64,000 bases of DNA from Acanthopleuribacter pedis (lineage in GTDB: Bacteria > Acidobacteriota > Holophagae > Acanthopleuribacterales > Acanthopleuribacteraceae): assembly GCF_017377855.1 (NCBI RefSeq), contig NZ_JAFREP010000021.1:62001-126000 (forward strand), read 5' to 3'. The position numbers were made by a program, and so were the translations under genes. Below are positions 7,996 through 15,047 of this stretch, one piece after another; within the stretch, counting starts at the first letter, position 1; each line of letters begins with the position of its first letter. The notes under the pieces are model-generated. The model had not been told where the DNA came from, did no database searches, and saw only the letters and a program-made list of their open reading frames with translations.

Positions 7996-9180
7996 ATGAA
8001 AATGCACGTCAACGTGGGCACTATTGGTCACGTGGACCATGGAAAAACCACGCTGACCACCGTGCTCACCCAATTGCAAGCCCAGACATACGGCGGTAAA
8101 GCGCTGCAGTTCGATCAGATTGATCGCGCCAAGGAAGAGCGCGAGCGCGGCATTACCATCAACGCCTCGCACGTCAGCTACGAATCCGCGACCCGCTGTT
8201 ACGCCCACATCGATTGCCCCGGCCACGCCGACTACGTCAAAAACATGATTACCGGCGCCTCGCAAATGGACGGCGGCATTCTGTTGGTCGACGCCACCGA
8301 GGGTCCTGCCAAGCAAACGGTAGAGCACATCATTTTGGCCAAGCAAGTGGGTGTCGCCCACATGGTGGTGTTCGTCAACAAGATGGACTGCATCAACGCG
8401 GACGAACTTGAAGAAACGGCCGAATTGATCGAGCTGGTGGTTGGCGAGCAATTGGCCGCCCATGATTACCACGACGTGCCTTTTGTCTTCGGCAGCGCCT
8501 TGCAGGCGTTGCTGGCGATTCAACGCGGCGAATGGGACGCCCCGGAAACGGAAGCGATCAAATCCTTGGTGGAAACCTTGGATCGCGCGATTCCCGATCC
8601 GGTTCGTGATTACGAGGGTCCCTTCATGATGCCGATTGAGGACGTGATGACTATTGGCGGTCGCGGCACGGTGGTGACCGGGCGCATTGAGCGCGGTCGC
8701 GTTCGGGTCGGCGACGAGGTGGCCTTGGTCGGTTTAGGCGACGGTGAGCGCACCTTGGTGGTCACCGGTGCCCAGAGTTTCCACCAAGACGTTGCGGTGG
8801 CGGAAGCGGGTATGAACGTCGGCTTGCTGCTTCGCGGTCTCAAGCGTGAAGAAGTCTGTCGCGGCCAGGTGTTGACCGCACCGGGCGTGCTGCAACCGCG
8901 CACCACCGCCAAGGCGCACATTTACGTTCTGAGCAAGGAGGAAGGTGGTCGCCACACGCCCTTCGGCAGTGGTTACCAGCCCCAGTTTTTCTTCGGTACC
9001 ACCGACGTCACCGGTGTGATTGATGTTGGTGATCCAGGTGTGTTCGTGAGTCCGGGAGATCAGCAAGACATCAGCTTCACGTTGATGAAACCCGTTGGGT
9101 TAGAGCCTGGTATCCGATTCGCGATCCGCGAAGGAAGTAAAACAGTAGGGGCCGGTATGGTCACCGAGGTACTCGCGTGA
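7996..9180 (+). CDS. tuf: Divergent stand-alone elongation factor Tu paralogue
   Basis: A 394-residue three-domain translational GTPase of the EF-Tu family, which delivers aminoacyl-tRNA to the ribosome. The G motifs are intact: GHVDHGKT (11-18), RGITIN, DCPGH, NKMD (canonical NKCD) and GSAL. Domain 3 ends FAIREGSKTVGAGMVTEVLA. The start is the ATG at 7996 behind AGGAG. It is odd in several ways. The N-terminus is MKMHVNVGTIGH, about nine residues shorter than canonical EF-Tu. The domain 2 loop (SFHQDVAVAEAGMN) is divergent. The residue matching E. coli Arg333 is Gly334 (FFFGTTDVTG), and the residue matching Tyr160 is His; both are sites of known elfamycin-resistance mutations. It is alone, not in a str operon, so it is probably an extra copy. 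It could be a specialised or drug-tolerant EF-Tu, or an EF-Tu that replaces the housekeeping one. Confidence 0.88.
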   Translation: MKMHVNVGTIGHVDHGKTTLTTVLTQLQAQTYGGKALQFDQIDRAKEERERGITINASHVSYESATRCYAHIDCPGHADYVKNMITGASQMDGGILLVDATEGPAKQTVEHIILAKQVGVAHMVVFVNKMDCINADELEETAELIELVVGEQLAAHDYHDVPFVFGSALQALLAIQRGEWDAPETEAIKSLVETLDRAIPDPVRDYEGPFMMPIEDVMTIGGRGTVVTGRIERGRVRVGDEVALVGLGDGERTLVVTGAQSFHQDVAVAEAGMNVGLLLRGLKREEVCRGQVLTAPGVLQPRTTAKAHIYVLSKEEGGRHTPFGSGYQPQFFFGTTDVTGVIDVGDPGVFVSPGDQQDISFTLMKPVGLEPGIRFAIREGSKTVGAGMVTEVLA

Positions 9181-9273
9181 ACCAGCTGGACCGGTCGCGG
9201 TTTGGACTTAGCAGGTTCGAGGTCCGCGGCCGGTTTCCCCGCGAATCCACGAAAACGTCAGAACAACATTATT

Positions 9274-9304
9274 GGGAGCGGCATCTACCCCGCTCTCCCC
9301 TTTT
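9274..9304 (+). terminator. Probable terminator behind the EF-Tu paralogue
   Basis: GGGAGCGG (9274-9281) pairs with CCGCTCTCCC with a two-base bulge, followed by TTTT at 9301-9304. It lies 94 bases after the stop codon. Confidence 0.55.
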
Positions 9305-9333
9305 GAGGCGTGCGTCGAAACCACGCCCACAAC

Positions 9334-9364
9334 CGGGCATGGGTTTGGTCGCCCATGCCCGTTT
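9334..9364 (+). terminator. Second hairpin terminator
   Basis: CGGGCATGGG (9334-9343) and CCCATGCCCG (9352-9361) form a perfect 10-bp stem with an 8-base loop, followed by TTT. It is in tandem with the weaker terminator 30 bases upstream. Confidence 0.65.
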
Positions 9365-9469
9365 CCATTCCGCAACTTTATTTTTCCGTAACGTTCAAGT
9401 TAACCAACACGAATGACAAAGGCGAACAATTATGTAAACCGAACAAAGCCAACACATGATCTAAAATAC

Positions 9470-9499
9470 TTGAACTGAAAATAATTCCACGCGTACAAT
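9470..9499 (+). promoter_or_regulatory. Candidate promoter for the orphan RHS-tail gene
   Basis: TTGAAC (9470-9475) and TACAAT (9494-9499) lie 18 bases apart in an AT-rich stretch just after the EF-Tu terminators. If it is used, the transcript would carry a leader of about 415 nt containing the family B repeat before the gene at 9923. Confidence 0.35.
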
Positions 9500-9547
9500 A
9501 AATAACCTGTGTCGTTCGGCTAACGGAGACACTTAAACCTTTCAAGC

Positions 9548-9894
9548 GCAATATGCCGCGGTTTTTTCAGCTAAACCTCCGGGTTGAAACCTAAGAGGCG
9601 CTGAAGCGAAAGGGTTTGGCTAAAGATCTGGAGCGAAACGGCTTGGGAAAAGCGGGCCGGGGTCGCGCACGACGTGCACCCACTGGGTGCAGTGAGCATT
9701 TTCACTAGCCGTTGGAACCCAGACGTTTAGCCATAACCACCGCGAGTTATCGCGGTTCTTAGGTGAAATTGCCTGTAAGACTTTTTACCGCACCTGCCGG
9801 GGCTGATCGCACGCGGCCCCGACTTGCTTTATACCTAGGCTGTACAACCCATTCCGCGCCAAATCCTCGCGCCTATCGCGCCTTTTAGGTTCAA
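9548..9894. repeat. Fragments of an outer family B element flanking copy B2
   Basis: At 9548-9588 there is a left-hand fragment (CCGCGGTTTTTTCAGCTAAA, then CCTCCGGG). At about 9863-9894 there is a right-hand fragment (CTCGCGCCTATCGCGCC, then TTTTAGGTT). Both match arms of family B elements and bracket the complete copy at 9589-9764, so the locus looks like one element inserted into an older one. Confidence 0.45.
9589..9764. repeat. Family B palindromic repeat, copy B2
   Basis: A 176-bp element from ACCTAAGAGGCGC to CGCGGTTCTTAGGT. It carries the same central GGGCCGGGGTCGCGCACGAC block as copy B1 but in the opposite orientation. It is non-coding and lies in the probable leader of the orphan RHS-tail gene. 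Confidence 0.7.
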
Positions 9895-9922
9895 CTTTGT
9901 TTCATTTTATGTACGAGGTCCT

Positions 9923-10786
9923 ATGTTTCGCTTCATCCTTCCGGCCCTGCTGACGGTAGCGGCCACACTCCCCCTACATGCCCGATTTTTGCAAGTCGAT
10001 CCAAAACGTCAATATGTTTCGTCTTATACCTACACTGCCAACAAACCCACCACCGCCGTCGACCCGGACGGCAAGGAAGATGTCGTGGTCTCCGGCGGAG
10101 AGCACAATAAAGACCGTTATAAATATAATTTTATTGAAACAGCGATCAAACAAATCAACGAATTCAAAAAAGAGAAAAGCGGCGAACCCATCACATGGCT
10201 TGTAATGGATGCCGGCTACAGTCTTTACGGCAAAGCCGCTATCAAAAACACGGCCAAAGGTTTGGACGTCAAACTCGTCTTCTTAAGTTCAGCCAAAGAA
10301 CTGAGTAACTACCTTAATTCAAAAAACGTGGACAACAAAGACCTAAGCCCGAGCAGGTTGGCCGATCCCGTCACCAACCTTGTGTTTATGGGCCATGGTT
10401 ATGTAGGTAGTTTTGAAGGCGCCCACGGACAAAAAAACAAAGGTAACTTCAGCTGGGGCTTCCCCGAGATTCGCCAACTATCGCCCGGCGCTTTTTCTGA
10501 AACGGGCGAATGTCAGTTCTACTCATGCAAATCAGCAGCGACGAACGCGACTTTTGATACATCGATGTCAGAGAAGCTTTCTCAACAAATCCCCGGCCTC
10601 AGTGTTTGGGGATTCACCGGCTATACCAGCTACAGCTACGGCACGGTTAATAAAGACGAACAAATGATTCACAAAATTTTCCGTCTTAACGGCTTTAACA
10701 CCCTGGGTAGTCGAAACCTGCCCGGCCCATGGAATGATAAATCGGCAAACGTGAACTTTCGCGTCTCCCCCCCAAACCAACCATAA
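9923..10786 (+). CDS. Secreted orphan RHS-tail protein with His/Cys domain
   Basis: A 287-residue protein. Residues 1-20 are a signal peptide (MFRFILPALLTVAATLPLHA). Residues 21-50 are the last piece of an RHS repeat-associated core: RFLQVDP...YVSSYTYTANKP...DPDG, comparable to RFVQTDP...NPYSYAANNP...DPTG in the giant RHS protein at 48027. The remaining 235 residues form an independent domain of lower GC. It has a hydrophobic strand ending in a His-Gly pair (LVFMGHG, His158) and, 40 residues later, QFYSC (Cys202) after a preceding Cys197. That order resembles clan CD (caspase/CHAT-like) proteases, but this is inference. I did not recognise a named family. It is unusual for such a tail to have its own signal peptide and no repeat region. 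No obvious immunity gene follows on the plus strand. Confidence 0.65.
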   Translation: MFRFILPALLTVAATLPLHARFLQVDPKRQYVSSYTYTANKPTTAVDPDGKEDVVVSGGEHNKDRYKYNFIETAIKQINEFKKEKSGEPITWLVMDAGYSLYGKAAIKNTAKGLDVKLVFLSSAKELSNYLNSKNVDNKDLSPSRLADPVTNLVFMGHGYVGSFEGAHGQKNKGNFSWGFPEIRQLSPGAFSETGECQFYSCKSAATNATFDTSMSEKLSQQIPGLSVWGFTGYTSYSYGTVNKDEQMIHKIFRLNGFNTLGSRNLPGPWNDKSANVNFRVSPPNQP

Positions 10787-10801
10787 CTCGACCCAAAACC
10801 G

Positions 10802-10858
10802 CCACACCTGGAAAGACAAGCACCTGAAACCAAGTTGACTTCAGGTTACCGGGTGTGG
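10802..10858. repeat. Nested hairpin between convergent genes
   Basis: CCACACC (10802-10808) pairs with GGTGTGG (10852-10858), and inside it ACCTGAA (10822-10828) pairs with TTCAGGT (10840-10846). It lies between the orphan RHS-tail gene and the convergent minus-strand gene. There is no T-run, so intrinsic termination is uncertain. Confidence 0.4.
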
Positions 10859-10953
10859 TGGGCGTGCCGCGACATGGACCCCAAAAGCGCTTGATCACAA
10901 AGCTCCGGTAATCAGTTTGTTAGGTCTAAACCGAATGGTATCAGAATCCGAAC

Positions 10954-11463
10954 CTAATACTCGGGTGGTGCGTCTAGAAAAAAACCGATATCCGCTGAAC
11001 CTCGATTAAGCGGCATAAAAACAACCCGCAGGTTATATTCATTCGCACTAAAATGATAATATCGCTTCCGTTGAAAATATGAACGATAGGTTCGGCCATT
11101 TTTTGGAAACAAAACCTCAAGACGCAGCGTCGTTGCATCACCATGGGGAATACCCATCACAAAACGCTCTTGAAAAGGTCCATGATAAAGCGTTTCCTCA
11201 CCGGCGGTAAAAATTAGTTCAGTTCGGTTATCAAAAGCGTAGGGGTTGTTATCAAACTGAACATGAATCACACCACATTCCCGACCGGTGATCATCTCCC
11301 GGGAGCGCCGCACCATTTCGGATGATTCAAGTGTAATCGGCGTCCCATAAGGATCGGGAACAACAACTTCCTCAAAGCGATCGTACATTATGGAAACCAA
11401 ATACCAAACACAAAGAAACAGAGCCGTGCCGGCAACAAGGTACTCTCCAAAGTAGTATTTCAT
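10954..11463 (-). CDS. Membrane-anchored protein of unknown function, paralogue 1
   Basis: A 169-residue protein with one N-terminal hydrophobic segment (EYLVAGTALFLCVWYLVSIMYD) and a predicted extracytoplasmic beta-rich domain. I do not recognise the family. It is a clear paralogue of the protein encoded just upstream on the same strand. Matching segments are NNPYAFDNRTELIF / NNVYHVDPQTTSLMI, the ETLYHG / HVLYYG turn, a long hydrophobic strand, and the final NLRVVFMPLNRGSADIGFF / NITFMPWSSAGNRIGFY. The two genes are 7 bases apart, and this one has GAGG five bases before its ATG, so they form an operon. Nothing in the flanks points to a role. Confidence 0.65.
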   Translation of the reverse strand: MKYYFGEYLVAGTALFLCVWYLVSIMYDRFEEVVVPDPYGTPITLESSEMVRRSREMITGRECGVIHVQFDNNPYAFDNRTELIFTAGEETLYHGPFQERFVMGIPHGDATTLRLEVLFPKNGRTYRSYFQRKRYYHFSANEYNLRVVFMPLNRGSADIGFFLDAPPEY

Positions 11464-11470
11464 GCAAGCC

Positions 11471-12031
11471 TCACGTCAAGGTTTGATCTGTTTGATAGTA
11501 AAAACCAATTCGATTGCCGGCGGAGCTCCAAGGCATGAAGGTAATATTTAAAGTCTGATGATCCATTCGAAAGGGACGCGCTGGAAGGTTGGTAAATTCG
11601 TAGATCAAGCAGGCACCATCCGTGTGAAAAATCAGGGCCAGGGTCAACGGGGTTCCATCAATTCCCGGCGGCACCAAAAGGTCCATATAGTCGGCATAAC
11701 GACCATAATAGAGAACGTGTTCTTCAGCCCGGATCATCAGGGATGTTGTTTGTGGATCAACGTGGTACACATTGTTTTGAATGCGGCAGGAAATCGTTCG
11801 CGCGCCTGATTCTTCAGAAGAAAAAGTCAGATTCGTCTGAATCTCGGTTTGGAACATCTCCAATGTCATCTCTCGCTGGTAGTCGGCAACAAGGGAAACC
11901 ATCTCCCGAGGCGGTGGATAAATAGAGAGAAACAGGGCCAGGCCCAACACGAATAGGATCACGGCAAAATATAAATCAAAACGAGACCGCCGATTAAAGA
12001 AATAACCCAAGACACGTCTTTTTTCGGTCAT
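11471..12031 (-). CDS. Membrane-anchored protein of unknown function, paralogue 2
   Basis: About 186 residues from the ATG at 12031, which has AGGAG ten bases upstream. A longer reading from 12133 is possible but adds a poorly supported N-terminus. It has a basic stretch (EKRRVLGYFFNRRSRF), then one transmembrane helix (LYFAVILFVLGLALFLSIY), then a beta-rich domain similar to its downstream neighbour. It is the first gene of a two-gene operon of paralogues, which suggests a tandem duplication followed by divergence, perhaps giving a heteromer. No family assignment is possible by eye. Confidence 0.6.
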   Translation of the reverse strand: MTEKRRVLGYFFNRRSRFDLYFAVILFVLGLALFLSIYPPPREMVSLVADYQREMTLEMFQTEIQTNLTFSSEESGARTISCRIQNNVYHVDPQTTSLMIRAEEHVLYYGRYADYMDLLVPPGIDGTPLTLALIFHTDGACLIYEFTNLPARPFRMDHQTLNITFMPWSSAGNRIGFYYQTDQTLT

Positions 12032-12133
12032 GAAGGCGTGTTCTCCTATGCGCTGATCTGAAACAGTGTACAGACACCATAACATAAGTCGTATGGCGCG
12101 AATGAACCGTCTCATATCCCATGTCGCGGTCAT

Positions 12134-12166
12134 AAAAAAAGCCCCGGACCTTCAGGTATCCGGGGC
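12134..12166 (-). terminator. Minus-strand terminator with no obvious gene upstream
   Basis: GCCCCGGA (12141-12148) pairs with TCCGGGGC (12159-12166), and on the minus strand the hairpin is followed by seven T (12140-12134). Transcription reaching it must come from the region to the right, where no recognised minus-strand gene exists. This points to a short transcript starting between about 12310 and 12700. Confidence 0.7.
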
Positions 12167-12718
12167 AATTCCAAGTCGTGCCATGAGCGCGAATGGAAAC
12201 TTTGGTGATGGTGGTGGAGCGGGTTAGCGGTGATGAGAAAAAAAGTTCATGCTTTACTCACTTCTTCTGAGGGCGCGGACGCGGCTTCTTTGGCGAAGGA
12301 CTCGAACACTGTGCCGCCCTTGGTTGTTGTTAAAGTTAGTCAGCGAGTAAGGAAAAAATGGGGAGACAATGTGAAATTCGACCTCTCCCCCGTGACAAGG
12401 AACACATCCGGGACCCACGCCCTACGAAAACACCCGCTACAAGCCGATTTTACGAAGCATGATTGGGTGCATTTCCGACCCAACCTTTTCAATTTTCGGA
12501 GATTCAATGGGAATCGGAACCAGAAAACGCAGGTTGTCTCCACATTTCGCGCTTCGTTGCCACAAACAAGGGTTCGGTTCTTAATGATCAAGCTGAAAAC
12601 CGCGGCCCGCTTCTCCGCTGCTCACGGGACAAACCGAAAAAGCATTCCAGATAATGCGCCGACTCGGCTAGAATCAAGCTAACGCAACCATTTGCCGCTA
12701 TTTACACAGGAGCTCCCT
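12167..12718. other. Intergenic region with a possible small minus-strand transcript
   Basis: Between the orphan terminator and the amidase gene. On the minus strand a 20-codon ORF (12309-12247, MFESFAKEAASAPSEEVSKA) ends 81 bases before the terminator hairpin and is preceded by AAGGGCGG. It is too short to call. A plus-strand ORF at 12230-12682 has low-quality composition and no ribosome site. Nothing else was recognised. Confidence 0.3.
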
Positions 12719-14197
12719 TTGAAGGAATACGATGCTTATGACGGTATCGGCCTGGCCGGGCTGGTACGAAACGGTGAAGTTAGCCCGCAAGAACTGCTCG
12801 AAGCGGCGGTGGAACGCATCGAACAACACAACCCAGCCCTTAACGCGGTGGTCCACACCATGTTCGATCAGGCCCGCGCCGCGCTTGCCGAATTACCGCG
12901 CGGCCCCTTCCACGGGGTCCCCTTTCTCCTCAAGGATTTGGAAGTCGCGGTAGCGGGCGAGCCGCTGAGCATGGGCAGCCGCGCGCTCGACGGTTTCCGA
13001 CCTCCAGCCGACAATGAGGTGGCGCGCCGACTGCGCGCCACCGGCCTCAACTTTCTCGGTAAAACCAATTGCCCCGAGTTCGGCCTGATGGGTATTACCG
13101 AGCCGGAACGCTGGGGACCTTGTCGCAACCCGTTTAACCCGAACCACACACCGGGCGGCTCAAGCGGCGGCTCGGCGGCGGCGGTCGCGGCGGGCATGGT
13201 CCCGATGGCCTCCGGCGGTGACGGCGGCGGCTCCCTGCGCATCCCCGCTTCCTGTTGCGGTTTGCTCGGGCTCAAGCCGAGCCGCGGCCGAGTTCCGGTT
13301 GGTCCCAATCACGGCGAAATTTGGGAGGGCGCGGTGGTCGGCCATGTTCTGACCCGCACGGTCCGCGATTGCGCGGCCATGCTCGATATCCTGGAAGGCC
13401 CGGATTGCGGGGCGCCGTTTGACATCGCACGACCGGTCCGCCCTTACAGCGAGGAAATCCAAACCTCGTTAGAACCGCAAAAAATCGCCTTCAGTACCCA
13501 ATCACCCCTGGGCGGCCCGGTCGATCCGATCTGCGTCGAGGCGGTCACACGCACGGCCCGTTTTCTGGAAGACCAGGGCCACATCGTTGAAGAAGCGGCA
13601 CCCGACCACGACGGCGCTTATTTGGCCGAGTCATATATTATTATGTACCAGGGTCAAATCGACGCCACCATCCGCTATTTGGAACATTTATTGGAACGAC
13701 GCATCAAACCAGCGGACGTCGAAGTCGGCACCTGGGCGCTGCGTTTGCTGGGCCGTAAGCTCAGCGCGGGGGAATATGCCTTCCGTCGCGCAACCTGGAA
13801 CCGCTCGGCGCGAAGCCTGGGTAACCTCATGCAAAATTACGATTTATGGCTTACCCCGACCCTTGCCGCGCCGCCCATGAAAATCGGCGAGCTGGCGATG
13901 TCGCCGGGCGAAAAACGTTTGTTGGGCCTCATCAATCGCCTTAACCTGACGGGGCTGTTAAAAAAACGTATTCGCGAAGAAAGCCTCAAAAACTTGCATA
14001 AAATGCCCTTCACGCAACTGGCCAACATGACGGGTGTGCCGGCTGTCTCGCTACCACTCCACCATCACGGTGACTTACCGATCGGCGTGCAGTTCACCGC
14101 GCGCTTCGGCGATGAGGCCAGGCTGTTGCGTTTGGCGGCCATGTTCGAACAAAGCGAACTGTGGATGCCGATCAACGCCTTGCCCAAGGCCGATTAA
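12719..14197 (+). CDS. Amidase signature family enzyme
   Basis: A 492-residue hydrolase that releases ammonia from a carboxamide. The Ser-cisSer-Lys triad is visible: the catalytic Lys in FLLKDLE, the amidase signature GGSSGGSAAAVAAGM with the cis-Ser, and the nucleophile in GDGGGSLRIPASCCGLLGLKPSRGRV. The start is taken as the TTG at 12719 because AGGAG (12708-12712) lies six bases before it; an in-frame TTG at 12692 lacks that spacing. The C-terminal QLANMTGVPAVSLPL...PIGVQF is typical of stand-alone amidases rather than of GatA, and no gatB or gatC is nearby. There is no signal peptide, so it is cytoplasmic. The natural amide is unknown. The gene stands apart from the ABC operon that follows. 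Confidence 0.88.
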   Translation: MKEYDAYDGIGLAGLVRNGEVSPQELLEAAVERIEQHNPALNAVVHTMFDQARAALAELPRGPFHGVPFLLKDLEVAVAGEPLSMGSRALDGFRPPADNEVARRLRATGLNFLGKTNCPEFGLMGITEPERWGPCRNPFNPNHTPGGSSGGSAAAVAAGMVPMASGGDGGGSLRIPASCCGLLGLKPSRGRVPVGPNHGEIWEGAVVGHVLTRTVRDCAAMLDILEGPDCGAPFDIARPVRPYSEEIQTSLEPQKIAFSTQSPLGGPVDPICVEAVTRTARFLEDQGHIVEEAAPDHDGAYLAESYIIMYQGQIDATIRYLEHLLERRIKPADVEVGTWALRLLGRKLSAGEYAFRRATWNRSARSLGNLMQNYDLWLTPTLAAPPMKIGELAMSPGEKRLLGLINRLNLTGLLKKRIREESLKNLHKMPFTQLANMTGVPAVSLPLHHHGDLPIGVQFTARFGDEARLLRLAAMFEQSELWMPINALPKAD

Positions 14198-14261
14198 AAA
14201 AGGTTCGTTCATAGCCACGCGGCAATTAATTTTTACTTTTTGAGACGGATTCCCATAGAAA

Positions 14262-14291
14262 TTGCGCTATCTAAGGTAGGGGTTGTATGAT
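14262..14291 (+). promoter_or_regulatory. Candidate promoter of the ABC/adaptor operon
   Basis: TTGCGC (14262-14267) and TATGAT (14286-14291) lie 18 bases apart. The start of transcription would be near 14298, about 65 bases before the ATG of the ATPase gene. Confidence 0.4.
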
Positions 14292-14363
14292 TTCCCCCTT
14301 ACAATGCGGCTTATAACCGCGTCAGTCCTCCTCTGATCAAACCGACCGGAGCGCCTAACTTCT

Positions 14364-15047
14364 ATGATTTTTATTGAAGGGTTACGCAAAACCTACGTCA
14401 TGGGCGAGAGTCAGGTAACCGCCCTCAACCATATCGACCTGAACATTGAGCGCGGTGAGTTCGTGGCCGTGATGGGTTCATCAGGCAGCGGCAAATCAAC
14501 CTTGCTCAATATCCTTGGCTGTCTCGATACCTTTGACACGGGTAGCTACCAGCTCAACGGCACCGAGGTGCGCCGTTTCGACGACGACGAACTGGCCGCC
14601 ATTCGCAACCGCGAAATCGGGTTCATTTTCCAGAATTTCAACCTGCTCCCGCGCAAATCCGCCCTGCGCAACGCGGCGCTGCCCCTGTTGTACCGTCGCG
14701 GTGAACGCATTGATTGGTCACTCGCCGAAACCATGTTGCGCAAAGTCGGCCTGGGCGAGCGCATGCACCACCGTCCCATGGAACTTTCCGGTGGACAACG
14801 GCAACGGGTCGCCATTGCTCGGGCCTTAATCAACCAGCCCGCGATCCTGCTGGCGGACGAGCCAACCGGCAACCTCGACAGCAAAACCTCGGCCGAAATC
14901 ATGGCGCTTTTTTGTGAGTTGAACCAAGGCGGCCACACGATTGTGATGGTCACCCACGAGGAAGATATCGCCGAATACGCACATCGCGTGGTACGCCTGA
15001 AAGACGGCGCGATTCTCAGTGACGAACGTACCGGGGGCGCCCCATGA
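14364..15047 (+). CDS. MacB/LolD-type ABC transporter ATP-binding protein
   Basis: A 227-residue nucleotide-binding subunit. It has Walker A GSSGSGKST, the Q-loop QNFNLL, the signature LSGGQRQRVAIARAL, Walker B ILLADEPTGNLD and the H-loop MVTHE. The length and the DEPTGNLDSKT segment are those of the MacB/LolD/FtsE group, whose permeases work mechanically on periplasmic or lipid substrates rather than by alternating access. It is the first of five overlapping genes; its last four bases overlap the start of the first adaptor. The permease partner is the last gene (18634-19863). It acts on the cytoplasmic face of the inner membrane. Confidence 0.92.
   Translation: MIFIEGLRKTYVMGESQVTALNHIDLNIERGEFVAVMGSSGSGKSTLLNILGCLDTFDTGSYQLNGTEVRRFDDDELAAIRNREIGFIFQNFNLLPRKSALRNAALPLLYRRGERIDWSLAETMLRKVGLGERMHHRPMELSGGQRQRVAIARALINQPAILLADEPTGNLDSKTSAEIMALFCELNQGGHTIVMVTHEEDIAEYAHRVVRLKDGAILSDERTGGAP

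Noticed and set aside
12290..12330. tRNA-like TTCGAGTCC on the minus strand
   Set aside because: The bases around it do not form a T-stem, and no matching acceptor or anticodon stem is present.
12230..12682. Plus-strand ORF of 150 codons before the amidase gene
   Set aside because: Composition is basic and unstructured, there is no ribosome site, and it runs across the probable minus-strand small transcript.
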